Source: Georgenia ruanii
GTDB taxonomy: Bacteria; Actinomycetota; Actinomycetes; Actinomycetales; Actinomycetaceae
Assembly: GCF_009193175.1 (NCBI RefSeq)
Contig: NZ_VUKE01000004.1
Span: 172,777-236,776, forward strand
Length of the DNA: 64,000 nucleotides
Direction: 5' to 3'
Positions 1-8,870 of the stretch are shown here, in pieces; position 1 is the stretch's first letter, and every line of letters begins with the position of its first letter. The notes below the pieces were generated by a model. The model was not told where the DNA came from, ran no database searches, and saw only the letters and a list, made by a program, of their open reading frames with translations. Made by a program: the position numbers and the translations under genes.

Positions 1-1556
1 TCGAGCTGCTCGGGCTCGTGGGCCTGGACCGGCCGGCGGCGCGGTTCGGCGCCTACCCCCACGAGCTCTCCGGCGGCATGCGCCAGCGGGTGGCGATCGC
101 CCTGGCCATCGCCAACGACCCGGAGGTGCTCATCGCCGACGAGCCGACCTCCGCCCTCGACGTCACCGTCCAGGCGCAGATCCTCGACGTGCTGCGCACG
201 GCGCGGGAGGAGACCGGCGCCGCGCTCGTGCTCATCACGCACGACCTGGGCGTGGTGGCGGGCCTGGCGGACCGGGTCGCGGTCATGGACGCCGGGCGGG
301 TGGTGGAGGACGGCGACGTCGAGCGGGTCTTCGCCCGCCCGCGCGCCGCCGAGACGGTCGCGCTGTTGGCCGGGGTGTGCCCGGCGGGTGCTGGGGGAGC
401 GGCCGGCGACGGCGTGCCGACAGCAGCCGGGACCGGCGTGCCGACGGCAGCCGGGACCGGCGTCCCGACGGCGTCCGCGACCGGCACGGACGGCGGGGTC
501 CCGGCCGCGCCCGCCACGGCGCCCCGCGAGGCCGCCGTTCAGCGCGAGGACCCGGTGGTGCTGCGCGTGCGCGGCCTGCACCGCCACTTCCCGCTGACCC
601 GGCCGGGCCCGCTGCGCCGGCGCGTGGGCACGATCCGCGCCGTCGACGGCGTGGGCCTGGAGGTGCGCGCGGGGGAGGTCCTCGCCCTGGTCGGCGAGAC
701 CGGCAGCGGGAAGTCCACCACCGTGCGCGCCATCCTCGAGCTCGCGGCGCCGCAGGCCGGCACGGTGGAGGTGCTCGGCCGGGACGTGGCCAGCCTCGAC
801 CGGGCGGCCCGGCGGGCGCTGCGCCGTGACGTCCAGGTGGTCTTCCAGGACCCCGACGCCGCGCTCGACCCGCGCCTGCCCGTCGCCGACCTCGTCGCCG
901 AGCCGCTGCTCGCGGACGGGCGCCGCGGAGAGGCCGTGGCCCGGCGGGTGGCGGAGGTCCTCGACCTCGTCCGGCTCGAGCCCGCCCTGGCCCACCGCTT
1001 CCCGCGCCACCTCTCCGGCGGGCAGCGCCAACGGGTGGCCATCGCCCGGGCGCTCGCACTGCAGCCGCGCCTGCTCGTCCTCGACGAGCCCGTCTCCGCC
1101 CTCGACGCCCCCGTCCAGGCCGACATCCTCGACCTGCTCGCCGACCTGCGCGCCCGGCTGGCCCTGAGCTATCTCCTCGTCACCCACGACCTCACCGCCG
1201 TGCGGCGCCTGGCCGACCGGGTCGCCGTCATGCACCTGGGCCGGATCGTCGAGGCCGGCGACGCCGCCGAGGTGCTCGCCCGGCCCGCGCACCCCTACAC
1301 CCGCGCGCTGCTGTCCGCGGTGCCGCTGGCCGACCCCGCCGCCGAGCGGCGCCGGCCCCGCACCCTGCTCGTGGGGGAGGTGCCCTCGCCGGCGGACCCG
1401 CCCTCGGGGTGTCGCTTCCGCACCCGCTGCCCGCTCCGACCCACCCTCGACGACGCCGCCCGGGCCCGCTGCCGCGAGGAGGACCAGCGGCTCACCGCCC
1501 TGGCCGGCGACCACGAGGCGGCCTGCCACGCGGTGCGGCGACACGCGGTGGGGTGA
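1..1556 (+). CDS. Fused double-ATPase of an oligopeptide/dipeptide ABC transporter (5' truncated by window edge)
   Basis: This is the cytoplasmic energy-coupling subunit of an Opp/Dpp-type peptide (or nickel) importer, with DppD-like and DppF-like halves in one chain. The reading frame is open from base 3, and the signature motif LSGGMRQR lies only about 20 residues in, so the first Walker A lies upstream of the window. The first half shows Walker [13 protein letters not shown] and the H-loop LITHDLG. A low-complexity linker of three GVPT-containing octapeptides follows. The second half is complete: GETGSGKST Walker [12 protein letters not shown] signature, [12 protein letters not shown]alker B and LLVTHDL. 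The C-terminus has the typical oligopeptide-ATPase extension ([10 protein letters not shown], then CRFRTRCPL). The next gene encodes a matching substrate-binding lipoprotein. The permeases are probably upstream, outside the window. Confidence 0.93.
   Translation, partial: ELLGLVGLDRPAARFGAYPHELSGGMRQRVAIALAIANDPEVLIADEPTSALDVTVQAQILDVLRTAREETGAALVLITHDLGVVAGLADRVAVMDAGRVVEDGDVERVFARPRAAETVALLAGVCPAGAGGAAGDGVPTAAGTGVPTAAGTGVPTASATGTDGGVPAAPATAPREAAVQREDPVVLRVRGLHRHFPLTRPGPLRRRVGTIRAVDGVGLEVRAGEVLALVGETGSGKSTTVRAILELAAPQAGTVEVLGRDVASLDRAARRALRRDVQVVFQDPDAALDPRLPVADLVAEPLLADGRRGEAVARRVAEVLDLVRLEPALAHRFPRHLSGGQRQRVAIARALALQPRLLVLDEPVSALDAPVQADILDLLADLRARLALSYLLVTHDLTAVRRLADRVAVMHLGRIVEAGDAAEVLARPAHPYTRALLSAVPLADPAAERRRPRTLLVGEVPSPADPPSGCRFRTRCPLRPTLDDAARARCREEDQRLTALAGDHEAACHAVRRHAVG
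411..482 (+). repeat. In-frame 24-bp tandem repeat, three copies
   Basis: Three consecutive 24-bp units begin GGCGTGCCGAC (third copy GGCGTCCCGAC) and encode [12 protein letters not shown] octapeptides in the linker between the two ATPase halves. Copies 1 and 2 differ by one base; copy 3 is more diverged. The repeat keeps frame and would only change linker length. Confidence 0.85.
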
Positions 1557-1664
1557 GACGCGCCGGTAGCGTGCCCCCAGAACGTGGTTCAGTACTGTCA
1601 GGACGCTGCACGGCCGGAACCCCCTCCGTCGGTCAGCCGTGTGCCTGGAGGAGGACACCCACCG

Positions 1665-3344
1665 ATGAGAAGGCGTGCGACAGCACTGCTCACCGGCGCG
1701 GCGCTGGCGCTCGCGCTCGTGGGCTGCGCCGCCGACGACGGCGCCGGCCCCGGGCCGGCCCCCACCACCGTCGCCGGGGAGCTGGCCGACGTCAACGCCA
1801 CCCCCCGGGAGCGGCTCGCCGAGGGCGGCACGCTGCGGCGCGCCGTCGAGCGGTTGCCCAGCCAGTGGAACCCGCTGCACCTGGCCGGCGGCGACGTGTC
1901 GGCGTCGGAGATCCGCGGCCCGCTCAGCGTCACCAACTGGGACACCGACGCCCGCGGCGTCACCACCCCTAACGAGAACTTCGTCACCGACGTCGAGGAC
2001 ACCGTCGCCGACGGGCGCGAGGTCGTCACCCTCCACCTCAACCCCGACGCCGTGTGGAACAGCGGCGAGCCCATCACCTGGGCGGACTACGCCGCTACGG
2101 TCGCCGCGTGCTCCGGCACGCGGCCCGACTTCGAGTGCGCCACCCACGCCTTCGGGGCCATCGAGTCCGTGACGCACGGCGAGAGCGAGTTCGACGTCGT
2201 CGTCACCTTCGCCGGCACGTTCCCCGACTGGCCCGCGCTGCTGGGCACCGTGCTGCCGGCCGCGGGCGTGGCCGACGCCGAGACGTTCAACGCCGGTTGG
2301 CTCGACCACCCCGAGGAGTGGTTCACCGGCCCGTTCCGCCTGGACGAGGTCGACGCGGCCCAGCAGGTCGTCAAGCTCGTGCCGAACGAGCGGTGGTGGG
2401 GCCCGGCGCCGAAGCTCGACGAGATCCAGTACCGCGCCGTCTCCCCGGACGCCGCCGCCAGCGCCTTCGCCAACCACGAGCTCGACGTCCTCGACGTCGG
2501 CGCCGACGCCAACGCCTACCAGCGCGCCCTCGCGGTGCCCGACGCCGAGGTGCGCCGCGCCGCCGGGCCCGACTGGCGCCAGATCACCTTCAACGCCACC
2601 GCGGGCCCGCTGACCGACCCGGACGTGCGCCAGGCGGTCGCGCGGGCGATCGACCGCGACGCCGTCGCCGCCTCCAGCCTGGCGGGCCTGCCCGAGGAGC
2701 TCCAGCGCCCGCTGGACAACCACATCTTCATGCAGGGCCAGGAGGGCTACGAGGACAACGCCGGGGCGTACGCCTACGACCCGGGCGCCGCGGCCGCCCA
2801 GCTCGACGCCGCCGGCTGGGTGCTCAACCCCGACACCGGTGTTCGCGAGCGCGACGGCGAGCCGCTCACGCTCCGCTACACGGTCTTCAGCGGGGTGCCG
2901 GCCTCCGCCAACGAGGGTCAGCTGGTCCAGGCCCAGCTCAAGGAGGTGGGCATCGCCGTCGAGCTCGACGCGGTGCCCGAGACCGCCCTCGGCCCAGTGC
3001 TCGGCGAGGGCGACTTCGAGCTGATCGGCTTCTCCTGGTACGGCTCGCCGTACCCGCTGCTGGCCGTCGCGAACCTCTATGGCGACCCGGCGACGACGCC
3101 GACGAACTACGCCCGCCTGGCCGTCCCCGGCCTCGACGACCTCCTCGGCCAGCTCATGACCGAGACCGACCACGCCACCCGCCTCGGCCTGGCCGACCGG
3201 GCCGACGAGCTGCTCTGGGACGCCATGCCCATCCTGCCGCTCTACCAGCGCCCGCAGCTGGTGGCCACGGCGCGCGACCTGGCCAACGTCGGCGCGTCCG
3301 GGCTCGGCTCCACCCGGGCAGAGGACTGGGGCTACGTCGGCTGA
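1665..3344 (+). CDS. ABC transporter family substrate-binding lipoprotein (OppA/LpqW-like, SBP family 5)
   Basis: Predicted membrane-anchored solute-binding lipoprotein of 559 residues. The chosen ATG has a GGAGGAGG ribosome site about 12 bases upstream and gives a short signal peptide (MRRRATALLTG...) ending in the lipobox LVGC at residues 17-20, so lipidation at Cys20 is expected. The body is a family 5 (peptide-type) binding protein: ERLAEGGTLRRAVERLPSQWNPLH near the start and the conserved DVRQAVARAIDRDAV segment mid-protein. It follows the fused ATPase gene by about 108 bases, so a peptide importer is the direct reading. In Mycobacterium the homologous position next to typA is held by lpqW, an OppA-fold lipoprotein that acts in cell-wall lipoglycan synthesis instead of uptake, so that role cannot be excluded. 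Confidence 0.88.
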   Translation: MRRRATALLTGAALALALVGCAADDGAGPGPAPTTVAGELADVNATPRERLAEGGTLRRAVERLPSQWNPLHLAGGDVSASEIRGPLSVTNWDTDARGVTTPNENFVTDVEDTVADGREVVTLHLNPDAVWNSGEPITWADYAATVAACSGTRPDFECATHAFGAIESVTHGESEFDVVVTFAGTFPDWPALLGTVLPAAGVADAETFNAGWLDHPEEWFTGPFRLDEVDAAQQVVKLVPNERWWGPAPKLDEIQYRAVSPDAAASAFANHELDVLDVGADANAYQRALAVPDAEVRRAAGPDWRQITFNATAGPLTDPDVRQAVARAIDRDAVAASSLAGLPEELQRPLDNHIFMQGQEGYEDNAGAYAYDPGAAAAQLDAAGWVLNPDTGVRERDGEPLTLRYTVFSGVPASANEGQLVQAQLKEVGIAVELDAVPETALGPVLGEGDFELIGFSWYGSPYPLLAVANLYGDPATTPTNYARLAVPGLDDLLGQLMTETDHATRLGLADRADELLWDAMPILPLYQRPQLVATARDLANVGASGLGSTRAEDWGYVG

Positions 3345-3359
3345 GCGGCGCCAGCGCGA

Positions 3360-4079
3360 TTAGAGCGCGACCGCGAGGACGGCGAGGGCAATCGTGCCGC
3401 CGAGCAGCACGACGACCACGGTGTTGACCCGGGCCTGCGGCGCGTCGGCCCCGCGCGCCCCGGCGTCGGGCGCCCCGACGGCGCGTTCCGCAGCGTGCGG
3501 TGGCGCCCCGGCGGAGGCCCTCGCCGCCCGACGGGCCCGCCGGTCCTCGACGACGGCGCCGACGGCCGCCGCGTCCCCGGGGTGCCGCACCCGGCCGGTG
3601 CCCTCGAAGAGCCGGTCGGGGAGGTGCTCGGCCCGCCGCTGGCTGCGCGCACGCCCGACGCCCGCCCGCGCGGGCGCCGCCCATCCGTTCACCGCGCCCC
3701 GCGAAGTGACCAGCCGCAACCCCCAGCGGGTCTCGACCCGGTCGATCGCGCCCCACGGCACCTCGACGGTGCGCAGGACGTTGGTGAGCACCACGCCGTC
3801 GTCGCCCACCTCGACCGAGGGCCGCCAGAACACCGCCCAGCCGAAGACCGCCATCGCCAGCGGGATCGCGCCGTAGCGCACCACCTCGCCGATCCCGCCG
3901 TTGGCGCCGAGGGCGGCCAGCACGACGGCGGCCACCGCCCAGGTGATGACCGCGTACACGCGCGCGGAGGTCGTTCGGAAGACGATGGTCGGGCCCACCG
4001 GCCCATCCTCGCCGATCTCGCCGGGCCGCGCCGGAATCGCCCCGCGCGCCGCCCCTCCCGCGCGTGAGCCCACGCACAC
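3360..4079 (-). CDS. PH domain-containing membrane protein
   Basis: 239 residues. After a short N-terminal stretch there are two membrane segments (about residues 40-57 and 68-84, VYAVITWAVAAVVLAALGA and IPLAMAVFGWAVFW). A small beta-rich domain follows (VEVGDDGVVLTNVLRTVEVPWGAIDRVE...) typical of the bacterial PH domain found in actinobacterial membrane proteins. An Ala/Arg-rich stretch and a C-terminal hydrophobic helix (VVVVLLGGTIALAVLAVAL) complete it. Function is unknown. It is convergent with the binding-protein gene and divergent from typA. The GTG start is the most upstream one; an internal GTG (VGPTIVF) about 27 residues later is possible. Confidence 0.75.
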   Translation of the reverse strand: MCVGSRAGGAARGAIPARPGEIGEDGPVGPTIVFRTTSARVYAVITWAVAAVVLAALGANGGIGEVVRYGAIPLAMAVFGWAVFWRPSVEVGDDGVVLTNVLRTVEVPWGAIDRVETRWGLRLVTSRGAVNGWAAPARAGVGRARSQRRAEHLPDRLFEGTGRVRHPGDAAAVGAVVEDRRARRAARASAGAPPHAAERAVGAPDAGARGADAPQARVNTVVVVLLGGTIALAVLAVAL

Positions 4080-4089
4080 CGGCTAGGGG

Positions 4090-4119
4090 TGACGCAATGC
4101 GGGGGTCGACCGGTAGAAT
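4090..4119 (+). promoter_or_regulatory. Candidate typA promoter
   Basis: A TAGAAT hexamer at 4114-4119 is preceded at 18 bp by TGACGC (4090-4095), a weak sigma-70-type pair, giving a leader of roughly 90 nt before typA. A small perfect hairpin, GCCGGA-cta-TCCGGC (4131-4145), falls just inside that leader. Assigned by eye only. Confidence 0.4.
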
Positions 4120-4218
4120 TGCGGTTTGGCGCCGGACTATCCGGCACCGGGCCCGCGGGCAGCGAACCTCCTGCCGTCGGCGGTCGGCCCCTCATCTTCG
4201 ATGAAATGAGCTCTGCGT

Positions 4219-6138
4219 ATGCCTGTGCGCTCTGATCTGCGCAACGTCGCGATCGTCGCCCACGTCGACCACGGCAAGACCACCCTGGTGGACGCCATGC
4301 TGTGGCAGTCCGGCGCCTTTGGCGAGCACCAGCACGTCGACGAGCGGGCCATGGACTCCGGCGACCTCGAGCGCGAGAAGGGCATCACCATCCTCGCGAA
4401 GAACACCGCGGTGCACTACCGCGGCCCGGCCGCCCAGCGCGCCGGCCTCGAGGATGGGCTGGTCATCAACGTCGTCGACACCCCCGGCCACGCCGACTTC
4501 GGCGGCGAGGTCGAGCGGGCGCTGAGCATGGTTGACGGCGTCGTGCTGCTCGTGGACGCCTCCGAGGGCCCGCTGCCGCAGACCCGGTTCGTGCTGCGCA
4601 AGGCGCTGGCCGCCAAGCTGCCCGTCGTGCTCGTCGTCAACAAGGTCGACCGGCCCGACTCGCGCATCACCGAGGTCGTCTCCGAGGCCCAGGACCTGCT
4701 CCTGGGCCTGGCCTCCGATCTCGCCGACGAGGTGCCCGACCTCGACCTCGACGCCATCCTCGACGTCCTGGTCGTCTACGCCTCCGCCAAGGCCCGCCGC
4801 GCCAGCCTCACCCAGCCCGCCGACGGCACGCTGCCGGACAGCGAGGACCTCGAGCCGCTGTTCGAGACGATCATCGAGAAGATCCCCGCGCCGTCCTACG
4901 ACGAGGGCGCGCCGCTGCAGGCGCACGTGACCAACCTCGACGCCTCCCCGTTCCTGGGGCGCCTCGCGCTGCTGCGCATCCACAACGGCGAGCTGCACAA
5001 GGGCCAGACCGTGGCCTGGGCCCGGCACGACGGCACCATGAAGAACGTGCGCATCTCCGAGCTGCTGCGCACCGAGGCGCTGGACCGGGTGCCCGCCGAG
5101 AGCGCGGCCGCGGGCGACATCGTCGCCGTCGCCGGCATCGAGGACATCACCATCGGCGAGTCGCTGGTCGACCCCGAGGACCCCCGCCCGCTGCCGCTCA
5201 TCACGGTCGACGACCCGGCGATCTCCATGACCATCGGAATCAACACCTCCCCGCTGGCCGGCCGGGTCAAGGGCCACAAGCTCACCGCCCGCCAGGTCAA
5301 GGACCGCCTCGACCGCGAGCTCATCGGCAACGTCTCCCTCAAGGTGCTGCCCACCGACCGCCCGGACGCCTGGGAGGTCCAGGGGCGTGGCGAGCTGGCG
5401 CTGGCCATCCTCGTCGAGCAGATGCGCCGCGAGGGCTTCGAGCTCACGGTCGGCAAGCCGCAGGTGGTCACCCGCACCATCGACGGCAAGAAGCACGAGC
5501 CGATGGAGCGCATGACCATCGACGTGCCCGAGGAGTACCTCGGCACGGTCACCCAGCTCATGGCCCAGCGCAAGGGCCGCATGGAGACGATGTCCAACCA
5601 CGGCACCGGGTGGGTGCGCATGGAGTTCGTCGTCCCCTCCCGCGGCCTCATCGGCTTCCGCACGCGGTTCCTCACCGAGACCCGCGGCACCGGTATCGCC
5701 TCCTCGATCCACGAGGGCTACGAGCCGTGGCAGGGCCCGATCGACATGCGCGCGACCGGCTCGATGGTCGCCGACCGGGCGGGGGCCGTGACCCCCTTCG
5801 CCATGATCAAGCTCCAGGAGCGCGGCTCGTTCTTCGTCGAGCCCACCTCCGAGGTGTACGAGGGCCAGGTCGTCGGCGAGAACCCGCGCAACGAGGACAT
5901 GGACGTCAACATCACCAAGGAGAAGCAGCTCACCAACATGCGCTCCTCCACCGCGGACAACTTCGAGAGCCTCGTGCCGCCGCGCAAGCTCACCCTCGAG
6001 GAGTCCCTGGAGTTCGCCGCCGAGGACGAGTGCGTCGAGGTCACCCCCGAGACCGTGCGGATCCGCAAGGTCATCCTCGACGCCAACGAGCGCTACAAGG
6101 CCGCGTCCCGCAACCGCCGGGCCGCCGCCGCGGTGTGA
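4219..6138 (+). CDS. typA: Translational GTPase TypA/BipA
   Basis: Ribosome-associated GTPase of the EF-G superfamily, 639 residues, full length for the family. It acts in ribosome assembly and translation under stress or low temperature. G1 is AHVDHGKTT (residues 14-22), the switch region carries the ERxxGITI equivalent [17 protein letters not shown]3 is DTPGHADF and G4 NKVDR. The C-terminal half has EF-G domain III/V-like sequence and the BipA-specific tail ([23 protein letters not shown]...). The ATG gives the canonical start [14 protein letters not shown]. In mycobacteria typA likewise lies close to lpqW and mshB, matching the neighbours here. Confidence 0.98.
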   Translation: MPVRSDLRNVAIVAHVDHGKTTLVDAMLWQSGAFGEHQHVDERAMDSGDLEREKGITILAKNTAVHYRGPAAQRAGLEDGLVINVVDTPGHADFGGEVERALSMVDGVVLLVDASEGPLPQTRFVLRKALAAKLPVVLVVNKVDRPDSRITEVVSEAQDLLLGLASDLADEVPDLDLDAILDVLVVYASAKARRASLTQPADGTLPDSEDLEPLFETIIEKIPAPSYDEGAPLQAHVTNLDASPFLGRLALLRIHNGELHKGQTVAWARHDGTMKNVRISELLRTEALDRVPAESAAAGDIVAVAGIEDITIGESLVDPEDPRPLPLITVDDPAISMTIGINTSPLAGRVKGHKLTARQVKDRLDRELIGNVSLKVLPTDRPDAWEVQGRGELALAILVEQMRREGFELTVGKPQVVTRTIDGKKHEPMERMTIDVPEEYLGTVTQLMAQRKGRMETMSNHGTGWVRMEFVVPSRGLIGFRTRFLTETRGTGIASSIHEGYEPWQGPIDMRATGSMVADRAGAVTPFAMIKLQERGSFFVEPTSEVYEGQVVGENPRNEDMDVNITKEKQLTNMRSSTADNFESLVPPRKLTLEESLEFAAEDECVEVTPETVRIRKVILDANERYKAASRNRRAAAAV

Positions 6139-6229
6139 CGCCGCGCGTGCCGTCCACGGTCTGACGCCGTGCGCGCCGCCGCCGTCTGACGGCGTCGACC
6201 GCGACCACCGCGAGGGCGGCCGACACGTC

Positions 6230-6270
6230 CCGAGAGGCCAGGTCCCACACCCGTGGGCCTGGCCTCTCGG
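6230..6270 (+). terminator. Hairpin downstream of typA
   Basis: A strong inverted repeat: CCGAGAGGCCAGG(t)CCCA pairs with TGGGCCTGGCCTCTCGG across a 6-nt loop, 17 paired bases with one bulge. It lies 92 bp past the typA stop and 60 bp before mshB. There is no T-tract, as is common in high-GC actinobacteria. Confidence 0.75.
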
Positions 6271-6332
6271 CCTCGGGGGACGACGACGCGCGTTTCGCTG
6301 GCGGGGTCGGGGGAAGCGGTCATCATGGAGCC

Positions 6333-7502
6333 ATGGCGTCGACACTGAGCACCAAAGAGGCTGAGCCGCCGACCGGCGGGGTGCTGGGGGCGTTCGCGCA
6401 CCCCGACGACGAGACGATCACCGCCGGCGGCCTCCTCGCCTCCGCCGCCCGGGTCGGCCTGCCGACCACGGTTGTCGTCGGCACGCGGGGGGAGCGGGGC
6501 CAGGTCATCCCGCTGGACCTCGTCCACCTCGACGGCGACCCCGCGGGCCTGGCCCACCAGCGCGCCCGCGAGCTCGCCCGCGCCTGCTCGGCGCTGGGGG
6601 TCCGCAGCCACTACTTCCTCGACGAGGTGCCGGGCCTCGCCGCCCGCCGGCCGGCCCGGTTCACCGACTCCGGCATGGTCTGGGTGCGCCCGGGCGTCGC
6701 CGGCCCGGTGCCCGAGGCCGGCCCGGACGCCCTGAGCGCCGTCCCGGTCGAGGTCCCCGCCCGCCTGCTCGCCGCCCGCCTGCGCGTGGAGCGGCCCCAG
6801 GTGGTCATCACCGAGGACCCGCGAGGCGGGTACGGCCACCCCGACCACGTCCACATGCACCAGATCGCCATGCGGGCCGTCGAGCTGGCCAACGAGGCCG
6901 GCGAGGTCGATGACGCCGACGACCCGCTGGCCGGGCTCGAGCCCTGGCGCGTGCCGGTGGTGGTCTGGGTCGTCGCCCGCGAGGACCGCTACCGGGAGTC
7001 GTTGCGGTGGCTGGCGGACAAGCTCACTCACGCGCCGCAGTTCGGTACCCGTGGTGACGTCCTGGCCACCTTGCCCCCCACCACCGAGCTGCCGACGTTC
7101 GTCTTCCCGCCCGAGAAGGTCGACGTCGTGGTGGACTTCGCCGCCGTGCTGCCGGCCGTGGTCTCGGCGCTGCGCGCGCACCGCAGTCAGCTCCAGGACG
7201 TCCAGCACGAGGAGGTGGCGCGGCGCGACCAGCCCGCCCGCGGCTGGTTCGCCGTCGCCAACGGGCTGCTGCTGCCCCTGCTCGGCTCCACCGGCCTGTA
7301 CCTGGTGCCGGGGTTCGACCGGGTCGGCGACCTCTACGTCGCCCCCGTGCACCACAGCGTCACCGAGAAGATTCCCGTGCTGGAGCGCTACAGCCTGGCG
7401 GGCACGTTCGGCCTGGCCCGTCTCGACGTGCGGGACCGGCTCGGCGACACGCGGGGCACCGACCGCCTCGCCGCCTTCCTCGGGGTGAAGATCGTTCCAT
7501 GA
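6333..7502 (+). CDS. mshB: MshB-like PIG-L deacetylase (mycothiol biosynthesis)
   Basis: Zn-dependent de-N-acetylase of the PIG-L/LmbE fold, 389 residues. The expected reaction is removal of acetate from GlcNAc-inositol to give GlcN-inositol, the second step of mycothiol synthesis. The metal site is visible as AHPDDE (about residues 24-29) and the second motif GHPDHVHMH. The protein is longer than the roughly 300-residue mycobacterial enzyme because of inserts in the middle and a C-terminal extension (residues ~290-389), so the Mca or generic LmbE assignment cannot be ruled out by eye. The neighbours support mshB: typA upstream and a small Rv1171-like membrane protein coupled downstream, the mycobacterial order. 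No ribosome site precedes the ATG; a CATCAT box ends six bases before it, so a leaderless start is possible. Confidence 0.82.
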   Translation: MASTLSTKEAEPPTGGVLGAFAHPDDETITAGGLLASAARVGLPTTVVVGTRGERGQVIPLDLVHLDGDPAGLAHQRARELARACSALGVRSHYFLDEVPGLAARRPARFTDSGMVWVRPGVAGPVPEAGPDALSAVPVEVPARLLAARLRVERPQVVITEDPRGGYGHPDHVHMHQIAMRAVELANEAGEVDDADDPLAGLEPWRVPVVVWVVAREDRYRESLRWLADKLTHAPQFGTRGDVLATLPPTTELPTFVFPPEKVDVVVDFAAVLPAVVSALRAHRSQLQDVQHEEVARRDQPARGWFAVANGLLLPLLGSTGLYLVPGFDRVGDLYVAPVHHSVTEKIPVLERYSLAGTFGLARLDVRDRLGDTRGTDRLAAFLGVKIVP

Positions 7503-7909
7503 GGAGTCGGGACCGCTCGGGCGTCGCAGTCGGCGTCGCGGCGGTGGTGCTGCTCGGCGTCGTCGTCGCCGGCTGCGGGACGATGCTGCACCGCTGGGAG
7601 CTTGGCGGCGTGCCGCTCGGGGTGGTGCTGGCCCTGCTCATGGTGCTGGTGGGCGGCGTCGTGGCCCGCGCGCTGATGGACATGGGCGGAGTGGTCCTCT
7701 ACGGCCTCGCGGCCATCGTCACCAGCCAGGTGATGACGTTCTTCGGTCCCGGCGGCGACGTGCTTGTGCCCTCCGGGGCGCCGAGCCCCGTGTGGCTCCT
7801 CGGGCTGCCGGTCGCGGTGGCCCTGGCGGCCGCGACACCGCGGGCCTGGTATGCCGACCTCCCGGCGGGCGTGCGCCACCATCGCCGGCGCCGTGGCACC
7901 CATGAGTGA
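7499..7909 (+). CDS. Small four-helix membrane protein (Rv1171-like position)
   Basis: 136 residues, almost entirely hydrophobic. Four predicted transmembrane helices are visible: SGVAVGVAAVVLLGVVVAG, GVPLGVVLALLMVLVGGVVA, GVVLYGLAAIVTSQVMTFF and VWLLGLPVAVALAAATPRAW. No catalytic motif is recognisable. Its ATG overlaps the mshB stop codon (ATGA), implying translational coupling. The same arrangement (mshB followed by a membrane protein of about 140 residues) is known in mycobacteria. Function unknown. Confidence 0.82.
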   Translation: MRSRDRSGVAVGVAAVVLLGVVVAGCGTMLHRWELGGVPLGVVLALLMVLVGGVVARALMDMGGVVLYGLAAIVTSQVMTFFGPGGDVLVPSGAPSPVWLLGLPVAVALAAATPRAWYADLPAGVRHHRRRRGTHE

Positions 7910-8420
7910 GGGCGCGGCGGTCGCCCCCGATCCCGAGGAGCTGGTGGAGCGCTACCGGGCGGCGATGGGCCGGCTCGCCGGGGGAGTGACCGTCGTGTCC
8001 GTGCGCGCCGGACAGGTGGATCTCGCCATGACCGCGACGGCGGTTGCGTCGGTCTCGCTGCGCCCGCCGATGGTGCTGTTCTGCGTGTACTCCGACGCGC
8101 GGCTGCGCGAGGCGCTCGACGAGGTCGACACGTGGGCCATCAGCCTCGTCGACGCGGACGCCCGGGTGGCCGCGGAGCGCCTGGCGATGCCGGGGCGGCC
8201 CACCATGGGCCAGCTCATCGGGGTGCAGCACCACCGCGGAGCGCTGTCCGGCGCCGCCCTCGTCGACGGCGCGCAGGGGTGGCTCGAGTGCCGGACCGCC
8301 TGGATCAAGACCGCCGGCGACCATGACGTCGTCGTCGGCGAGGTCCTGGACGCCACCCTCGGTGCCACCGGGACCGGGGCGCTGGTGCACTACCTGGGAC
8401 GGATCCGGCCACTGTCCTGA
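7902..8420 (+). CDS. Flavin reductase family protein (FMN-binding split barrel)
   Basis: 172 residues, matching the NADH:FMN oxidoreductase / flavin-reductase-like family that supplies reduced flavin to two-component monooxygenases. Family features seen are the N-terminal YRAAMGRLAGGVTVVSVRAG, the MTATAVASVSLRPPMVLFCV flavin-contact region, and the C-terminal LVHYLGRIRPL that ends most members. The chosen ATG overlaps the preceding membrane-protein gene by 8 bp, so it probably belongs to the mshB operon. A partner monooxygenase is not evident in the window, so the physiological acceptor is unknown. Confidence 0.87.
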   Translation: MSEGAAVAPDPEELVERYRAAMGRLAGGVTVVSVRAGQVDLAMTATAVASVSLRPPMVLFCVYSDARLREALDEVDTWAISLVDADARVAAERLAMPGRPTMGQLIGVQHHRGALSGAALVDGAQGWLECRTAWIKTAGDHDVVVGEVLDATLGATGTGALVHYLGRIRPLS

Positions 8421-8870
8421 GCTGTGGGGCTGGCGGTGTGGCACCCGGGATCGGTGCTGCCCGCGCGATGGCGCTGGGCCCCGCCCGTGAGGTCCGGGCG
8501 CCCGAGCAGCCGGGCCGTGCCATGCGGACGGCCCACGTGGCGCCGCCCGTGCACCCAGACCGGGAGTGGGCGCCCCGCGATCGATGGGTAGAGAACGACA
8601 GGCATTGCCTGCCGAGGTTTACCCATCGACCCGAGCCGTACGTTCGCGGCGTCGGCGCGCCGCGTCGATCGACGGCCACGACCCGTGCGGCCTCGTGTGG
8701 CGAGCGTCACCGTCGGCCGCCCCGGACGCAGACACGCCCGGTTCCGCGCTGAGCGATCAGTTGGTCACAGATTGGTGAAAAAGCCCGTCCGCACGGGTAA
8801 GGCGGGCGAAGCGTTGCTTACCATGCTGAAGTCGTGCGCCCGGCGCGACGGGGAAGAGGAACATCAGCTC
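8421..8870. other. 450-bp intergenic region between flavin reductase and VanW-family gene
   Basis: No convincing gene. It holds a nested inverted repeat (8581-8629, listed separately), a TACGTT -10-like hexamer at 8639-8644, and a pair of TTGGT half-sites 11 bp apart (8761 and 8772). A CCCGT-ccgc-ACGGG stem-loop lies at about 8786-8799 in the probable leader of the downstream gene. Confidence 0.6.
8581..8629. promoter_or_regulatory. Nested double inverted repeat
   Basis: The outer arms are TCGATGGGTA (8581-8590) and TACCCATCGA (8620-8629), a perfect 10-bp pair. Centred inside them is CAGGCA-t-TGCCTG (8599-8611), a perfect 6+1+6 palindrome. Either a stacked RNA stem or an operator flanked by a second site would give this layout. 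It lies about 240 bp before the VanW-family start. Confidence 0.7.

Noticed and set aside
8421..8870. c-di-AMP (ydaO) riboswitch ahead of the wall gene
   Set aside because: The location is suggestive, but the conserved riboswitch core sequences are not visible.
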